From Acinetobacter calcoaceticus (lineage in GTDB: Bacteria > Pseudomonadota > Gammaproteobacteria > Pseudomonadales > Moraxellaceae), in assembly GCF_004345325.1 (NCBI RefSeq), contig NZ_SLVJ01000030.1, positions 1 to 41,831 of the forward strand: a stretch of DNA of 41,831 nt, written 5' to 3'. This document shows, piece after piece, positions 15,605 through 23,557 of this stretch; positions within the stretch are counted from its first letter, which is position 1, and each line of letters begins with the position of its first letter. The notes under the pieces are model-generated. The model saw only the letters and a program-made list of their open reading frames with translations. It was not told the DNA's origin and searched no databases. Both the position numbers and the translations under genes were made by a program.

Positions 15605-16153
15605 ATGAAAAAAATCCTTTTATTAATGTTTCTCATGTTTAGTATTAACTTAAATGGATATGCAGAGTCTAAGAATGAAACATATTGCGTAGAGAGTGAC
15701 TTATATGATCTTACGACGTGTGTCTTATATCCTTTCAAGATTCAAGTGACTAACAAAAATACTTCTAGTGATACCGTGGAAATAGGTGCGATATGGAGTG
15801 AAAGCAATATAAATGTTGTTGATATATATATTCGTATAGGGAAAATGGCAACTGATATTACGCAAGTCGAATTCGATCTTGATGGGGCGGTTCGCAGTTT
15901 TGATATCATGTCCGATACAGGTGAGATTGTGCAACGTGACGGTATTCCATTGAGCGATGGTGTTATTTTAATTCCTTTAAATTACTTAGCTAAAATAGTA
16001 AATAATAAAGCACCCAAGTATAAAATATCTACACAATCTAGTGGCTATAGAGTAGGCATATTTCAAGAAGATATTACTCAAAATAACTCAAAGGCTCTCA
16101 ATGAGTTTTACAAAAGAGTAATCGAAGAAAAAACCAAGCAGTCTGTTAAATAA
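15605..16153 (+). CDS. Secreted protein of unknown function
   Basis: The 182-residue product starts MKKILLLMFLMFSINLNGYA, a signal peptide without lipobox, followed by a beta-rich body with two cysteines (ETYCVESDLYDLTTC) that could form a disulfide. The C-terminal 25 residues are helical and charged. In-frame ATGs at 15548 and 15575 would add residues ahead of the signal peptide, so 15605 is chosen. I do not recognise the family. It lies between two paired lipoprotein modules and is probably a further envelope protein of the island. Confidence 0.65.
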   Translation: MKKILLLMFLMFSINLNGYAESKNETYCVESDLYDLTTCVLYPFKIQVTNKNTSSDTVEIGAIWSESNINVVDIYIRIGKMATDITQVEFDLDGAVRSFDIMSDTGEIVQRDGIPLSDGVILIPLNYLAKIVNNKAPKYKISTQSSGYRVGIFQEDITQNNSKALNEFYKRVIEEKTKQSVK

Positions 16154-16178
16154 ACCTAAAATACTACATCACATATAA

Positions 16179-16199
16179 ACCCACTTCAGTGGATTTTTT
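16179..16199 (+). terminator. Short terminator-like hairpin
   Basis: CCACT-TC-AGTGG followed by ATTTTTTA lies 25 bases after the secreted-protein stop. A related element (CCACTTCGGTG then T6) follows the 16733 gene. Confidence 0.5.
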
Positions 16200-16200
16200 A

Positions 16201-16736
16201 ATCAGCGAAATTTTTGAAAAAACGCTGCCAGCTAAAATCGGGAACTTTACCCCAAGTTAATCGACACGCGCAAATGCGCTTAACTGTCTTGATCGCAAAC
16301 ATAAATGGCCTTACTTGATCTGTGATGATTTGGCGGATGCTTAGGTCTATGTGACTCATTCAGAACAGAAAAGGTCTATAAATTGGGAGTTATCAAGGAT
16401 ACACATTAGAATACTGGATATTTAGAATATACTGAAGGTTGGTATCTCAGCGCTGAATCCGATGCCATTAATGAATTTTGTCAAACGTTTGCCCATGAGA
16501 TGGGGCATGAAATTTTACAATCAGTTGGTAGTATTGTTTATTCAAAAACACATAAAGGCTCGTCAACATTATTAAAACATCCTAAAAAAGGCACTCTTTA
16601 TCTCAGATCAGGCGAAATCGGTTATATGAAATATACGAAGAATAATAAATTTGATTTACCTGACTTTTATGGAAGGGTGATTGCTCATGAAAATGATGTG
16701 GGATCACTAATCTGGATAGAAGGAATAAAATTATGA
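16201..16736 (+). pseudogene. Decayed zinc-metallopeptidase effector end (VgrG C-terminal-like)
   Basis: Frame 1 from 16201 reads ISEIFEKTLPAKIGNFTPS, stop, STRANALNCLDRKHKWPYL with ICDDLADA, stop, VYVTHSEQK. After an indel the third frame continues as EGWYLSAESDAINEFCQTF and AHEMGHEILQSVG, then SKTHKGSSTLL and SGEIGYMKY, to SLIWIEGIKL and stop. HEMGH is an HExxH zinc-binding motif. The layout matches, from memory, a metallopeptidase domain at the C-terminus of Acinetobacter VgrG-type T6SS proteins. The final TGA overlaps the next ATG as ATGA. The intact 3' piece from ATG 16500 encodes 78 residues but is unlikely to be a gene by itself. Confidence 0.6.
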
Positions 16737-17131
16737 GAATAGTAATTTTAATCATACTCGCTATTTTGATTACATCTTGTTCTTCAAAAAAAATGTACTT
16801 AAAGCCTGCTGTTAAAGGTCAATTAATTGATAACTCTTCCAAGCTACCAATTAAAGAAAAGGGTTATTTATCGACAGTATTTGCTAAAGATGGTTCTAGT
16901 TATTTTTCTACAGATAAGAATGGTTACTTTTACATAGATGTACCTACGACCAAGAAAATATCACATCGGAATTATCGGTCTATTCCTGCACTAATCTACA
17001 TTAATGTAGAGGGCTATAAGAGAACGAATTATGATTTTAGTGGTATTCCACGCGTGCCGCCTAATGTAGATAAATATACCAAGTCCGAAGTAGATGTTGG
17101 GACGATTTATCTAGAGCCTAATACTGAGTAG
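16733..17131 (+). CDS. Ig-like-fold lipoprotein B (putative immunity protein)
   Basis: The 132-residue product has signal peptide MRIVILIILAILITSC with lipobox ITSC (Cys16), then SSKKMYLKPAVKGQLID and a beta-rich body ending SEVDVGTIYLEPNTE. It is a paralogue of the 15042 gene. It overlaps the stop of the metallopeptidase remnant by four bases (ATGA), so it was once translated with it. By analogy with effector-immunity pairs it would protect the periplasm from the peptidase; this is inference. It now has no intact partner. Confidence 0.75.
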   Translation: MRIVILIILAILITSCSSKKMYLKPAVKGQLIDNSSKLPIKEKGYLSTVFAKDGSSYFSTDKNGYFYIDVPTTKKISHRNYRSIPALIYINVEGYKRTNYDFSGIPRVPPNVDKYTKSEVDVGTIYLEPNTE

Positions 17132-17137
17132 TTTAGA

Positions 17138-17158
17138 ACCCACTTCGGTGTGTTTTTT
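17138..17158 (+). terminator. Terminator after lipoprotein B
   Basis: ACCCAC-TTCG-GTGTGT forms a short stem with one mismatch around a TTCG loop and runs into T6. Confidence 0.55.
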
Positions 17159-17321
17159 AAAGGATGAAATTGTTTGCAGCTTAAATCAATAAAGGGTGAC
17201 AACCTTCTTGACACTTACCGATAGCAACAACTTGTTGTGCTTGAATGACTGTCGAATTAGTCGGGAAATATAATGAGTGTAGGGCGAGGCACGGCGCTAT
17301 TGTGAAGGTTCTTGAGTAATG

Positions 17322-17693
17322 CTATTTATAACTTTCTAAGAACTTAATACGTTCTTTAGTTGTTTCTGTCATGCACATGGTTGCCTCAAAATGGCCCTCT
17401 TTGCCATATAGACTTTCATTGGCTAGTGGTGTGCAGGTGCGGTTTCTTTTTTTTATCCACTGCCTTTGAGATGATCTAAGGTTTACTTTTTTAATGGCAC
17501 TTAGGGTGGAAATCCTTTGTGTATACACTTCATTTAGTTTTTTATCATAAAAGTTATAGTCCTCAGTGAGGCAGGTGCTAATCTCCTGAAATGTATCACT
17601 ATTTGGATTGGAACATCGTACCTTATCATCACCGTTAGCTAAAAGTGACTGGGTGATAAGAATTCCAATAAAGGTTAAAATAAATTTATTCAT
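17322..17693 (-). CDS. LprI-like (DUF1311) secreted protein
   Basis: The 123-residue product has a signal peptide (MNKFILTFIGILITQSLLANG) and the DUF1311/LprI pattern: C-----EI--CL---Y---DKKLN-VY, then QR-WIK-R---C and M---T--R---L. Cysteines at about 27, 40, 87 and 106 fit two disulfides. Family members include lysozyme-inhibitor-type periplasmic proteins. In this island a cell-wall-protective or immunity role is possible but unproven. It is transcribed against its left neighbours and has no obvious operon partner. Confidence 0.75.
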   Translation of the reverse strand: MNKFILTFIGILITQSLLANGDDKVRCSNPNSDTFQEISTCLTEDYNFYDKKLNEVYTQRISTLSAIKKVNLRSSQRQWIKKRNRTCTPLANESLYGKEGHFEATMCMTETTKERIKFLESYK

Positions 17694-18028
17694 AGTAGTC
17701 AGATGTCACCCCTTTTCAAATAAATCACCTTCTTTTTCGCATATTAGCGAGCCCTGTTAGGCCTTTGCCTTCCCATAATTAAGACAACTCTCGAAATTTA
17801 TTAGCTATCTTATCGAGTTCGGATGATTTTAGCGCATCCTGTATTTATCTCATATGCCGCTTTGTTAACTCTTTAGGTTTGTCCTCGAAATTAATGGATA
17901 GTTAATGTGAAATGCTGATTGATGTCTTTGTGTTCTGTTGTGCTAGATTTCAATCTGAGCCACGATGTGGTGGTAAGTTGAAGGTGTTAAAATACTGGCA
18001 ACCAAAATTAGTTGGACATATACAAATA
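17694..18028. other. Non-coding stretch with a possible minus-strand remnant
   Basis: No intact gene is seen. On the minus strand 17901-17779 reads FEDKPKELTKRHMR, stop, IQDALKSSELDKIANKFREL and stop, which looks protein-like and may be the tail of a lost gene. On the plus strand an in-frame extension of the next gene reaches back to 17912 but has no ribosome site. Confidence 0.3.
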
Positions 18029-18385
18029 ATGAAGAGCCTATTAATTGGATTTACACTTTTGTGCTTAACTTCGCCGTTAGTTTTTGCTCAAAACAAACAG
18101 GATAGCCGCGCTATTAACTCTTTTTTCTGGGGTAAATGGTGTGATGGGGTAGAAGCATTTGAAATACAAAAAAAATCGATTGTCGTCTATCATGGCCGTG
18201 GCACTGTCAATGTACAAGTAATGAGTCTAAAAAATAATACAAACAGTTTATTAGAAGGCAAATTTAAGTTTAACAGTGGATCAGATGCGGCTATTGTTTA
18301 TAGGAAGTTTAGTTTGAAAAATGGTGTTTTAACACAATATTATGATGATTGTGAGGCAGTTGAATCTAAACGATGCCACTTTTGA
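18029..18385 (+). CDS. Secreted protein, unknown, probably frameshifted near its end
   Basis: From ATG 18029 the product has a signal peptide (MKSLLIGFTLLCLTSPLVFA) and a beta-rich body with FFWGKWC-GVEAFEI and YYDDCEAVESKRC. It stops at 18383-18385 after 118 residues. The shifted frame from 18376 continues as protein (LLIKTYINGTYEYTVSRYIS) to a stop at 18499, so the original protein was probably about 157 residues and lost one base near 18375. The earlier frame start at 17912 was rejected because it precedes the signal peptide. The family is not recognised. Confidence 0.55.
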   Translation: MKSLLIGFTLLCLTSPLVFAQNKQDSRAINSFFWGKWCDGVEAFEIQKKSIVVYHGRGTVNVQVMSLKNNTNSLLEGKFKFNSGSDAAIVYRKFSLKNGVLTQYYDDCEAVESKRCHF

Positions 18386-18501
18386 TTAAAACTTATATAA
18401 ATGGCACATATGAATACACTGTTAGTCGCTATATAAGCAGAATGGGTAAATCAGGTGATTCGAGAGGTCTGATTGGTGTATTCAAGGGGCCGGATTATTG
18501 A
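18376..18501 (+). pseudogene. Displaced C-terminal end of the 18029 gene
   Basis: Forty-one codons in the frame shifted relative to the 18029 gene, reading TYEYTVSRYISRMGKSGDSR and on to GVFKGPDY, then TGA. The reading is continuous with the upstream protein if one base is restored near 18375. Confidence 0.4.
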
Positions 18502-18526
18502 GCAGAAACAAAAAGCATGGCTGAGA

Positions 18527-18901
18527 TTAATCATCTGGATCATTGTTACTAAATTTTGATGTGATTTTGAAATGTTGTACTTTCATCCAACCCATTGTGT
18601 CGTTTCCATTTTTATCAATATACATCACGTAGATCCAAGTGCGATTTTCATTTTTAAATTGTTGGTAAGCGATCACGGAATCATTGGGAATCAAGAATAG
18701 ATTCTTAATTTTACATTGCTCAGATGGTGCGGAGTGAAAGTAAGTCCTTAACCCTTTATTGCCCTGCACGGTATAAATGTACTTTGAACCGTGCATCAAG
18801 CCATTATCATCAGCAATCTTTGCGAGCTTCTCGCAATTTATATCGGCCCACACCCCAGCACTCAGCATGGAGGTCAATATTAAAATAGCAAACTTATTCA
18901 T
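18527..18901 (-). CDS. Secreted protein of unknown function
   Basis: The 124-residue product has a signal peptide (MNKFAILILTSMLSAGVWA) and two cysteines in the mature part. The C-terminal half (RTWIYVMYIDKNGNDTMGWM, then KVQHFKI) has an SH3b-like rhythm ending in a GWM/GWV-type strand. It is convergent with the 18029 gene. The family is not firmly recognised. Confidence 0.65.
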   Translation of the reverse strand: MNKFAILILTSMLSAGVWADINCEKLAKIADDNGLMHGSKYIYTVQGNKGLRTYFHSAPSEQCKIKNLFLIPNDSVIAYQQFKNENRTWIYVMYIDKNGNDTMGWMKVQHFKITSKFSNNDPDD

Positions 18902-19064
18902 ATGATTAACTCGTGTTTATTAAACTTATGATACACACGTTCAAGAGACGGGGTAAATACGTGATTTCCGAAAGAAATGAGTGGGGTTGAGGGTCGATCT
19001 CACGAACCTTACATAAACTGTTTGAAAGGTCTGCAACGAGCACACATGGTTGACCAATCAACAA

Positions 19065-19096
19065 TAAAAAAAGCCCTAATCTTTCGATTAGGGCTT
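19065..19096 (-). terminator. Terminator of the tRNA-Gly transcript
   Basis: On the minus strand AAGCCCTAATC-GAAA-GATTAGGGCTT is a perfect 11-bp stem with a GAAA loop followed by a T-run, ten bases after the tRNA 3' end. Confidence 0.92.
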
Positions 19097-19106
19097 TTTC
19101 ATATTT

Positions 19107-19182
19107 TGGAGCGGGAAAAGAGACTCGAACTCTCGACCCCAACCTTGGCAAGGTTATGCTCTACCAACTGAGCTATTCCCGC
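19107..19182 (-). tRNA. tRNA-Gly (anticodon GCC)
   Basis: The minus strand folds as a full cloverleaf: acceptor GCGGGAA/TTCCCGC, D-arm GCTC...GAGC, anticodon stem AACC/GGTT with loop TTGCCAA, T-arm with GTTCGAGT-like loop, discriminator T and an encoded CCA. The anticodon GCC reads GGC/GGT glycine codons. Its 3' end faces the accessory island. Confidence 0.97.
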
Positions 19183-19192
19183 AATGGAGTGC

Positions 19193-19220
19193 ATTATAGA
19201 GTATTTAATGCAGCTGTCAA
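19193..19220 (-). promoter_or_regulatory. Consensus sigma-70 promoter of tRNA-Gly
   Basis: On the minus strand TTGACA (19215-19220) and TATAAT (19193-19198) are both perfect and separated by 16 bases, 10 bases before the tRNA 5' end. So the tRNA is transcribed on its own rather than only by read-through from cysS. Confidence 0.88.
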
Positions 19221-19257
19221 TATTTTATTGATTCAACTGCACAATTAAACGCCAGTC

Positions 19258-20682
19258 TTAATCCGCACGACGCCAAATAGTACCTTGACGGGTATCTTCA
19301 AGTACCACACCGAGATCAAGCAAATCCTGACGAACTTTGTCAGCAAGGGCAAAGTCTTTGGCTTTTTTGGCATCTTGACGTTGTTGGATTAAACCTTCAA
19401 TTTCAGCTTCAGATAAGGTTAAGCTGGTTTGACCAATATCTGACTTTAAGAACTCATCTACATCATGTTGTACGATGGCGAGGATGTCGACCAAATGGCG
19501 CAAAGTCGCATGGTAACTTGCTGCTTGCTCAGCCTGCTGATCCTTAATGGCGCGGTTCAATTCTTTAATCAGCTCAAACAATACCGCCAAAGCTTCTGAG
19601 GTATTGAAGTCGTCACGCATTGCAGTATTAAAGCGCTCAACATAGGCTTGATCGAGGACTTGAGGCAAGTCTTGAGCAGCATACTGCTGTTGATAGGCTT
19701 TGAATGCATGATAGAAACGATTCAATGCTGATTTGGCTTCTTTCAAGGCATGATCGGAGAAGTTCACTGGACTACGATAATGTGAAGATACAATAAAGTA
19801 GCGAATCACTTCAGGGTGGAACTTGTCCATGACATCGCGAATGGTAAAGAAGTTGCCCAGTGACTTAGACATTTTCTCACCATCGACATTAATAAAGCCG
19901 ACATGCATCCAGTAATTGACATACTGTTCACCAGTAGACGCTTCACTTTGGGCGATTTCATTTTCATGATGTGGGAACAATAAATCTGAACCACCGCCAT
20001 GAATATCAAAATGATTCCCCAAGCAGCAGGTCGACATCGCTGAACATTCAATATGCCAACCTGGGCGACCTTTGCCCCACGGCGATGGCCAAAACGGTTC
20101 ATTTTCTTTGGCATGTTTCCAGAGTACGAAGTCAAATGGGTGTTTCTTTTCAACTTCCACATCGACACGCTCAGAAGCGCCCGCTTGCATATCTTCCGAT
20201 TTACGACCAGACAGGCGACCATATTTGGCAAATTTATCCACTTGGAAATACACGTCACCATTGCTTGCAGGGTAGGCGGTATCTTTGTTGATCAAGGTCG
20301 CAATCATGTCCTGCATTTGATCGATATAGTCTGTCGCACGCGGTGCTTGATCTGGTGCCACACAACCAAGTTGGGCAGCATCATCATTCATCGCTTGGAT
20401 AAAACGTTCAGTCAGCGCTTGAATAGTTTCATTATTTTCATTGGCACGTTGAATGATTTTGTCATCAATATCCGTGATGTTACGGATATAACGGACCTGC
20501 CATCCCTGACTACGTAAAAAACGAATGATGTAGTCAAATGCAACCATGACCCGCGCATGTCCAATATGACAATAATCGTACACGGTCATACCGCAGACAT
20601 AGATGTCAATCTGGCCTTCATTACGGGGAACAAATTCAACTTTTTTACGTTGCTCTGAATTATAAAGAACAAATGGTTGCAT
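19258..20682 (-). CDS. cysS: Cysteinyl-tRNA synthetase
   Basis: The 474-residue class I synthetase charges tRNA-Cys with cysteine using ATP in the cytosol. HIGH is at residues 39-42 and KMSKS at 270-274. The catalytic zinc ligands are visible as Cys30, Cys213, His238 and Glu242. The DALR-type anticodon domain follows (about 340-400) and the C-terminus ends DTRQGTIWRRAD, typical of the family. The length is standard. It is divergent from the kdsD operon; tRNA-Gly lies downstream on the same strand. Confidence 0.98.
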   Translation of the reverse strand: MQPFVLYNSEQRKKVEFVPRNEGQIDIYVCGMTVYDYCHIGHARVMVAFDYIIRFLRSQGWQVRYIRNITDIDDKIIQRANENNETIQALTERFIQAMNDDAAQLGCVAPDQAPRATDYIDQMQDMIATLINKDTAYPASNGDVYFQVDKFAKYGRLSGRKSEDMQAGASERVDVEVEKKHPFDFVLWKHAKENEPFWPSPWGKGRPGWHIECSAMSTCCLGNHFDIHGGGSDLLFPHHENEIAQSEASTGEQYVNYWMHVGFINVDGEKMSKSLGNFFTIRDVMDKFHPEVIRYFIVSSHYRSPVNFSDHALKEAKSALNRFYHAFKAYQQQYAAQDLPQVLDQAYVERFNTAMRDDFNTSEALAVLFELIKELNRAIKDQQAEQAASYHATLRHLVDILAIVQHDVDEFLKSDIGQTSLTLSEAEIEGLIQQRQDAKKAKDFALADKVRQDLLDLGVVLEDTRQGTIWRRAD

Positions 20683-20811
20683 AAGAATATAAAAGCTTTG
20701 ACGATACGGCCTTTCATCATAACGTAAGCATCATATTTCACAAAGTCTTATGCTTTAATTTTCTATAGTCGTGAAAATTATGCATTTAGCGAACAAGAGC
20801 GTTGCATTGCT

Positions 20812-20821
20812 ATGCTAAAAT
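20812..20821 (+). promoter_or_regulatory. Possible extended -10 promoter of the kdsD-lpt operon
   Basis: TATGCTAAAAT has a TGN extension and a -10 of TAAAAT (20816-20821), about 56 bases before the kdsD start. No good -35 is seen. Confidence 0.35.
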
Positions 20822-20877
20822 AAGAAAAATTTTAACACCTGCATTAACTTATCAACCCCGAGTGAAGGTCACCTGTC

Positions 20878-21870
20878 TTGAATCCAGCACAACTGTCCAA
20901 TCAAATTGATTTTCAAAAAGTCGCTTTGGAGACTTTACGCATAGAAGAGCAAGCGCTCCAAATTTTAGCAAGCCAAATCGATCATCGCTTTAGTCAGGCA
21001 TGTGAGATCATCTTACAATGTAAAGGCCGTTTGGTCGTCACTGGAATGGGAAAGTCAGGGCATATTGGTCGTAAAATGGCTGCAACCTTTGCTTCTACGG
21101 GCACACCTTCTTTCTTTATGCATCCGGGTGAAGCAGGGCATGGCGATCTTGGCATGTTGATGCGAGGTGATGTCTTGATTGCGATTTCTAATTCTGGAAA
21201 AAGCGATGAAATCATGATGCTGATGCCATTGATTAAGCATCTTGAGGTGCCTTTAATTACCATGAGTGGTGATGACAAAGGCCCGATGCCGCAAAATGCA
21301 GATGTGGCGCTGACTTTAGGCGAGATCCAAGAGGCTTGTCCATTGGGCTTGGCACCAACTTCAAGCACGACTGCAACTCTGGCTTTGGGTGATGCGTTGG
21401 CTGTAGCACTGCTCGAAGCACGGGGATTTACCGCAGATGATTTTGCCCGCTCGCATCCAGCAGGTGCACTCGGTAAACGTTTGTTATTGCAAGTGAAGCA
21501 TCTTATGCGCACCGGTGATGAACTTCCAATGGTAAGTCCAGAAACCCAAATGAATAAAGTGTTGTATGAGATATCCAATAAGCGCTTAGGTTTGACCACG
21601 ATCGTAGATGATCAGCAACGCTTAATGGGCATCTTTACTGACGGTGACTTACGACGACTGATTGATAAACAGCAAGGCTTTGATGTCAATTTGCAGATTG
21701 CAACAGTAATGGTTGAACATCCAGCGACGATTTCAAAGGATGCTCGCGCTGTAGAAGCTTTAGAGAAAATGAACGATCGAAAAATTTCACAGTTTGTCGT
21801 TGTGGATGAAGAAAAACGAGTCATTGGCGTGATTAGCATGCATGATTTGATCCAAGCTGGAGTAAATTAA
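20878..21870 (+). CDS. kdsD: Arabinose-5-phosphate isomerase
   Basis: The 330-residue enzyme interconverts ribulose-5-phosphate and arabinose-5-phosphate, the first step to Kdo. An SIS sugar-isomerase domain covers about 40-180 (VTGMGKSGHIGRKMAATFAS, HPGEAGHGDLGM, SNSGKSDE), followed by two CBS domains (about 205-330; MRTGDELPMV, GIFTDGDLRR, GVISMHDLIQAG). The start is TTG: no ATG lies nearby in frame, GAAGG precedes it by 11 bases, and the N-terminus has family length. It begins the kdsD-kdsC-lptC-lptA-lptB operon; kdsC starts three bases after its stop. Confidence 0.96.
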   Translation: MNPAQLSNQIDFQKVALETLRIEEQALQILASQIDHRFSQACEIILQCKGRLVVTGMGKSGHIGRKMAATFASTGTPSFFMHPGEAGHGDLGMLMRGDVLIAISNSGKSDEIMMLMPLIKHLEVPLITMSGDDKGPMPQNADVALTLGEIQEACPLGLAPTSSTTATLALGDALAVALLEARGFTADDFARSHPAGALGKRLLLQVKHLMRTGDELPMVSPETQMNKVLYEISNKRLGLTTIVDDQQRLMGIFTDGDLRRLIDKQQGFDVNLQIATVMVEHPATISKDARAVEALEKMNDRKISQFVVVDEEKRVIGVISMHDLIQAGVN

Positions 21871-21873
21871 GTC

Positions 21874-22413
21874 ATGTCGTCTTATGTATTATTGGAACAA
21901 TCCCGTCATATCCAAGCTTTAGTGCTGGATGTCGATGGTATCTTGAGTGATGGTTTTGTGAGCTTAACCAATTCTGGAGACGAGATTAAGTCTTTCGATA
22001 TTCGCGATGGCTTAGGCATGAAGTTATTGCAGCAAGCAGGGCTAAAAGTGATTATTATTACCGGTCGTAAAAGTCATATCGTTGAAAAACGTATGACTGA
22101 TCTCGGTGTGGATCTGATCTTTCAAGGACGCGAAGATAAAGGTGTTGCATTGCAAGAAGCCTGTGCACAACTCAATTTATCCCCTGATGATTGCCTGTAT
22201 ATGGGGGATGATTGGCCGGATCTGTCTGCCTTTTCAATTGCGGGTATGAAAGTCACTGTGCCGAATGGTCATGTCGAGGTGCGTCGCCGTGCTGATTTGG
22301 TCACTCAGGCGATGGGAGGTCGTGGTGCGGTACGTGAAGTGTGCGATATGTTGTTGGTTGCGCGTGGTGCTTACCAAGATTTACTTGAAAAATATCTAAG
22401 CCTCCCACATTAA
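21874..22413 (+). CDS. kdsC: Kdo-8-phosphate phosphatase
   Basis: The 179-residue HAD phosphatase (C0 type, no cap) releases phosphate from Kdo-8-P. Motif I is LDVDGILSDG (about 19-28), motif II IITGRKS, and motif III MGDDWPD. Functional KdsC is a tetramer in characterised species. It sits between kdsD and lptC with short gaps, linking Kdo supply to LPS transport. Confidence 0.96.
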   Translation: MSSYVLLEQSRHIQALVLDVDGILSDGFVSLTNSGDEIKSFDIRDGLGMKLLQQAGLKVIIITGRKSHIVEKRMTDLGVDLIFQGREDKGVALQEACAQLNLSPDDCLYMGDDWPDLSAFSIAGMKVTVPNGHVEVRRRADLVTQAMGGRGAVREVCDMLLVARGAYQDLLEKYLSLPH

Positions 22414-22455
22414 TAACTCATCTTGCTTATGCATAGACTTTGTTGATCATTATTT

Positions 22456-23001
22456 ATGGATACTCGCGTTTTATATATGACGGCTGTAGTCGTCGCAACT
22501 GTGAGCGGTGGTTATTATTACTACAGCGGCAAAGAAAAAAAGTTGGATGCCGATTCCTCGCTGAGTACGGTATTTACTGCTGACAAAATACAGATGTTGC
22601 AAACAGATGAGCAAGGCAATCTTTATATGCGTGCTCAGGTTGATCATTTGGAACAGGATGTACTGGCAAAAACCACTAAATTGACGAATTTAGAGGCCTC
22701 TATGTATAAAGCAGATCAAGTTGATGCCACTTTTTTTGCCAACGAAGCACGTGGCTTTAATGACAATGAGAAAGTCGTTCTGACGGGTGCAGTACGTGCT
22801 AATAAACTGGGGCAACAAGGGAATTTGACATTTCTAACCGAAGAGTTAACTGGTTATCCAGAACTTGGGACTTTAGAAACCCAGCACCCTGTGCAGGTGA
22901 CTGCGCCAAATGGTCAGTTTGTCAGTCAAGGTCTTAAGGCTGATTTAAATCAAGGTCAATACGAATTTTTTAGTATTCGAGGAAAGTATGCTTCACAATA
23001 A
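22456..23001 (+). CDS. lptC: LPS transport protein LptC
   Basis: The 181-residue protein has one N-terminal membrane anchor (VLYMTAVVVATVSGGYYYYSG) and a periplasmic beta-jellyroll (LptC/DUF1239) that takes LPS from LptBFG and passes it to LptA. Family features include FTADKIQMLQTDEQGN near the start of the domain and the ending strand YEFFSIRGKYA. Its last 14 bases overlap lptA. Confidence 0.93.
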   Translation: MDTRVLYMTAVVVATVSGGYYYYSGKEKKLDADSSLSTVFTADKIQMLQTDEQGNLYMRAQVDHLEQDVLAKTTKLTNLEASMYKADQVDATFFANEARGFNDNEKVVLTGAVRANKLGQQGNLTFLTEELTGYPELGTLETQHPVQVTAPNGQFVSQGLKADLNQGQYEFFSIRGKYASQ

Positions 23002-23557
23002 ATTGTATAACCTATCAACGACTTTACTAAAACCGACTGCTGTAAGTGCAGCATTACTTTTGGCATCAGTCAGTGCTTGGGCGCTTCCATCAGATCGTAG
23101 TCAACAGATTTCTTTGGTGGCAGATCATGCCACTTATAGTGATAAAACCGGTGTCACCACTTATTCGGGCAATGTGGTGATCGAGCAGGGCACCATGAAA
23201 GTTCAGGCAGCATCGATTGTGGCGCAGCTCAACAAGAACAAACAGATGAGTACCATTACCGCCAATGGTGGACCGGCTAAGTTCCAACAGCAACTCGAAA
23301 GCAATCGTGGCATCGCCCGCGGTGAAGCTCAGAAAATTATTTATTACGCGGAAACAGGGATCATCACTTTGGTGGGCAATGCTTACTTGTATCAAGATGG
23401 TGCCAGTATTCGCAGTAACACCTTGAAATACAGCATGAACAAAGGTGATATTGAGGCATCGGGTGCGTCAAATAGCCAAGGTGCTGCTGGTAAAGGTCGT
23501 GTACAAATTATTATCCCACCTTCAAGCAGCAAATCTGCTCCAGGAGTACGTGATTAA
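22988..23557 (+). CDS. lptA: LPS transport periplasmic protein LptA
   Basis: The 189-residue protein has a signal peptide ending SAWALPSDRSQQ and an OstA-like beta-jellyroll (YSDKTGVTTYSGNVVIEQGT, ATIVAQL-type strands, GNAYLYQDGASIRSNTLKYS). It bridges LptC and LptD across the periplasm. It starts inside lptC and its TAA shares an A with the lptB ATG (TAATG), indicating coupled translation. The C-terminal tail with PPSSSKSAPG is variable in the family. Confidence 0.95.
   Translation: MLHNKLYNLSTTLLKPTAVSAALLLASVSAWALPSDRSQQISLVADHATYSDKTGVTTYSGNVVIEQGTMKVQAASIVAQLNKNKQMSTITANGGPAKFQQQLESNRGIARGEAQKIIYYAETGIITLVGNAYLYQDGASIRSNTLKYSMNKGDIEASGASNSQGAAGKGRVQIIIPPSSSKSAPGVRD

Noticed and set aside
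15725..15934. Minus-strand frame opposite the secreted protein gene
   Set aside because: It is a shadow of the better-supported plus-strand gene with a signal peptide.
16500..16736. 78-codon frame as an independent gene
   Set aside because: Its start is inside the HEMGH motif and the protein reading continues upstream without a start, so it is the end of a larger broken gene.
18906..19171. Frames on both strands across the tRNA terminator region
   Set aside because: They run through the tRNA-Gly gene and its terminator.
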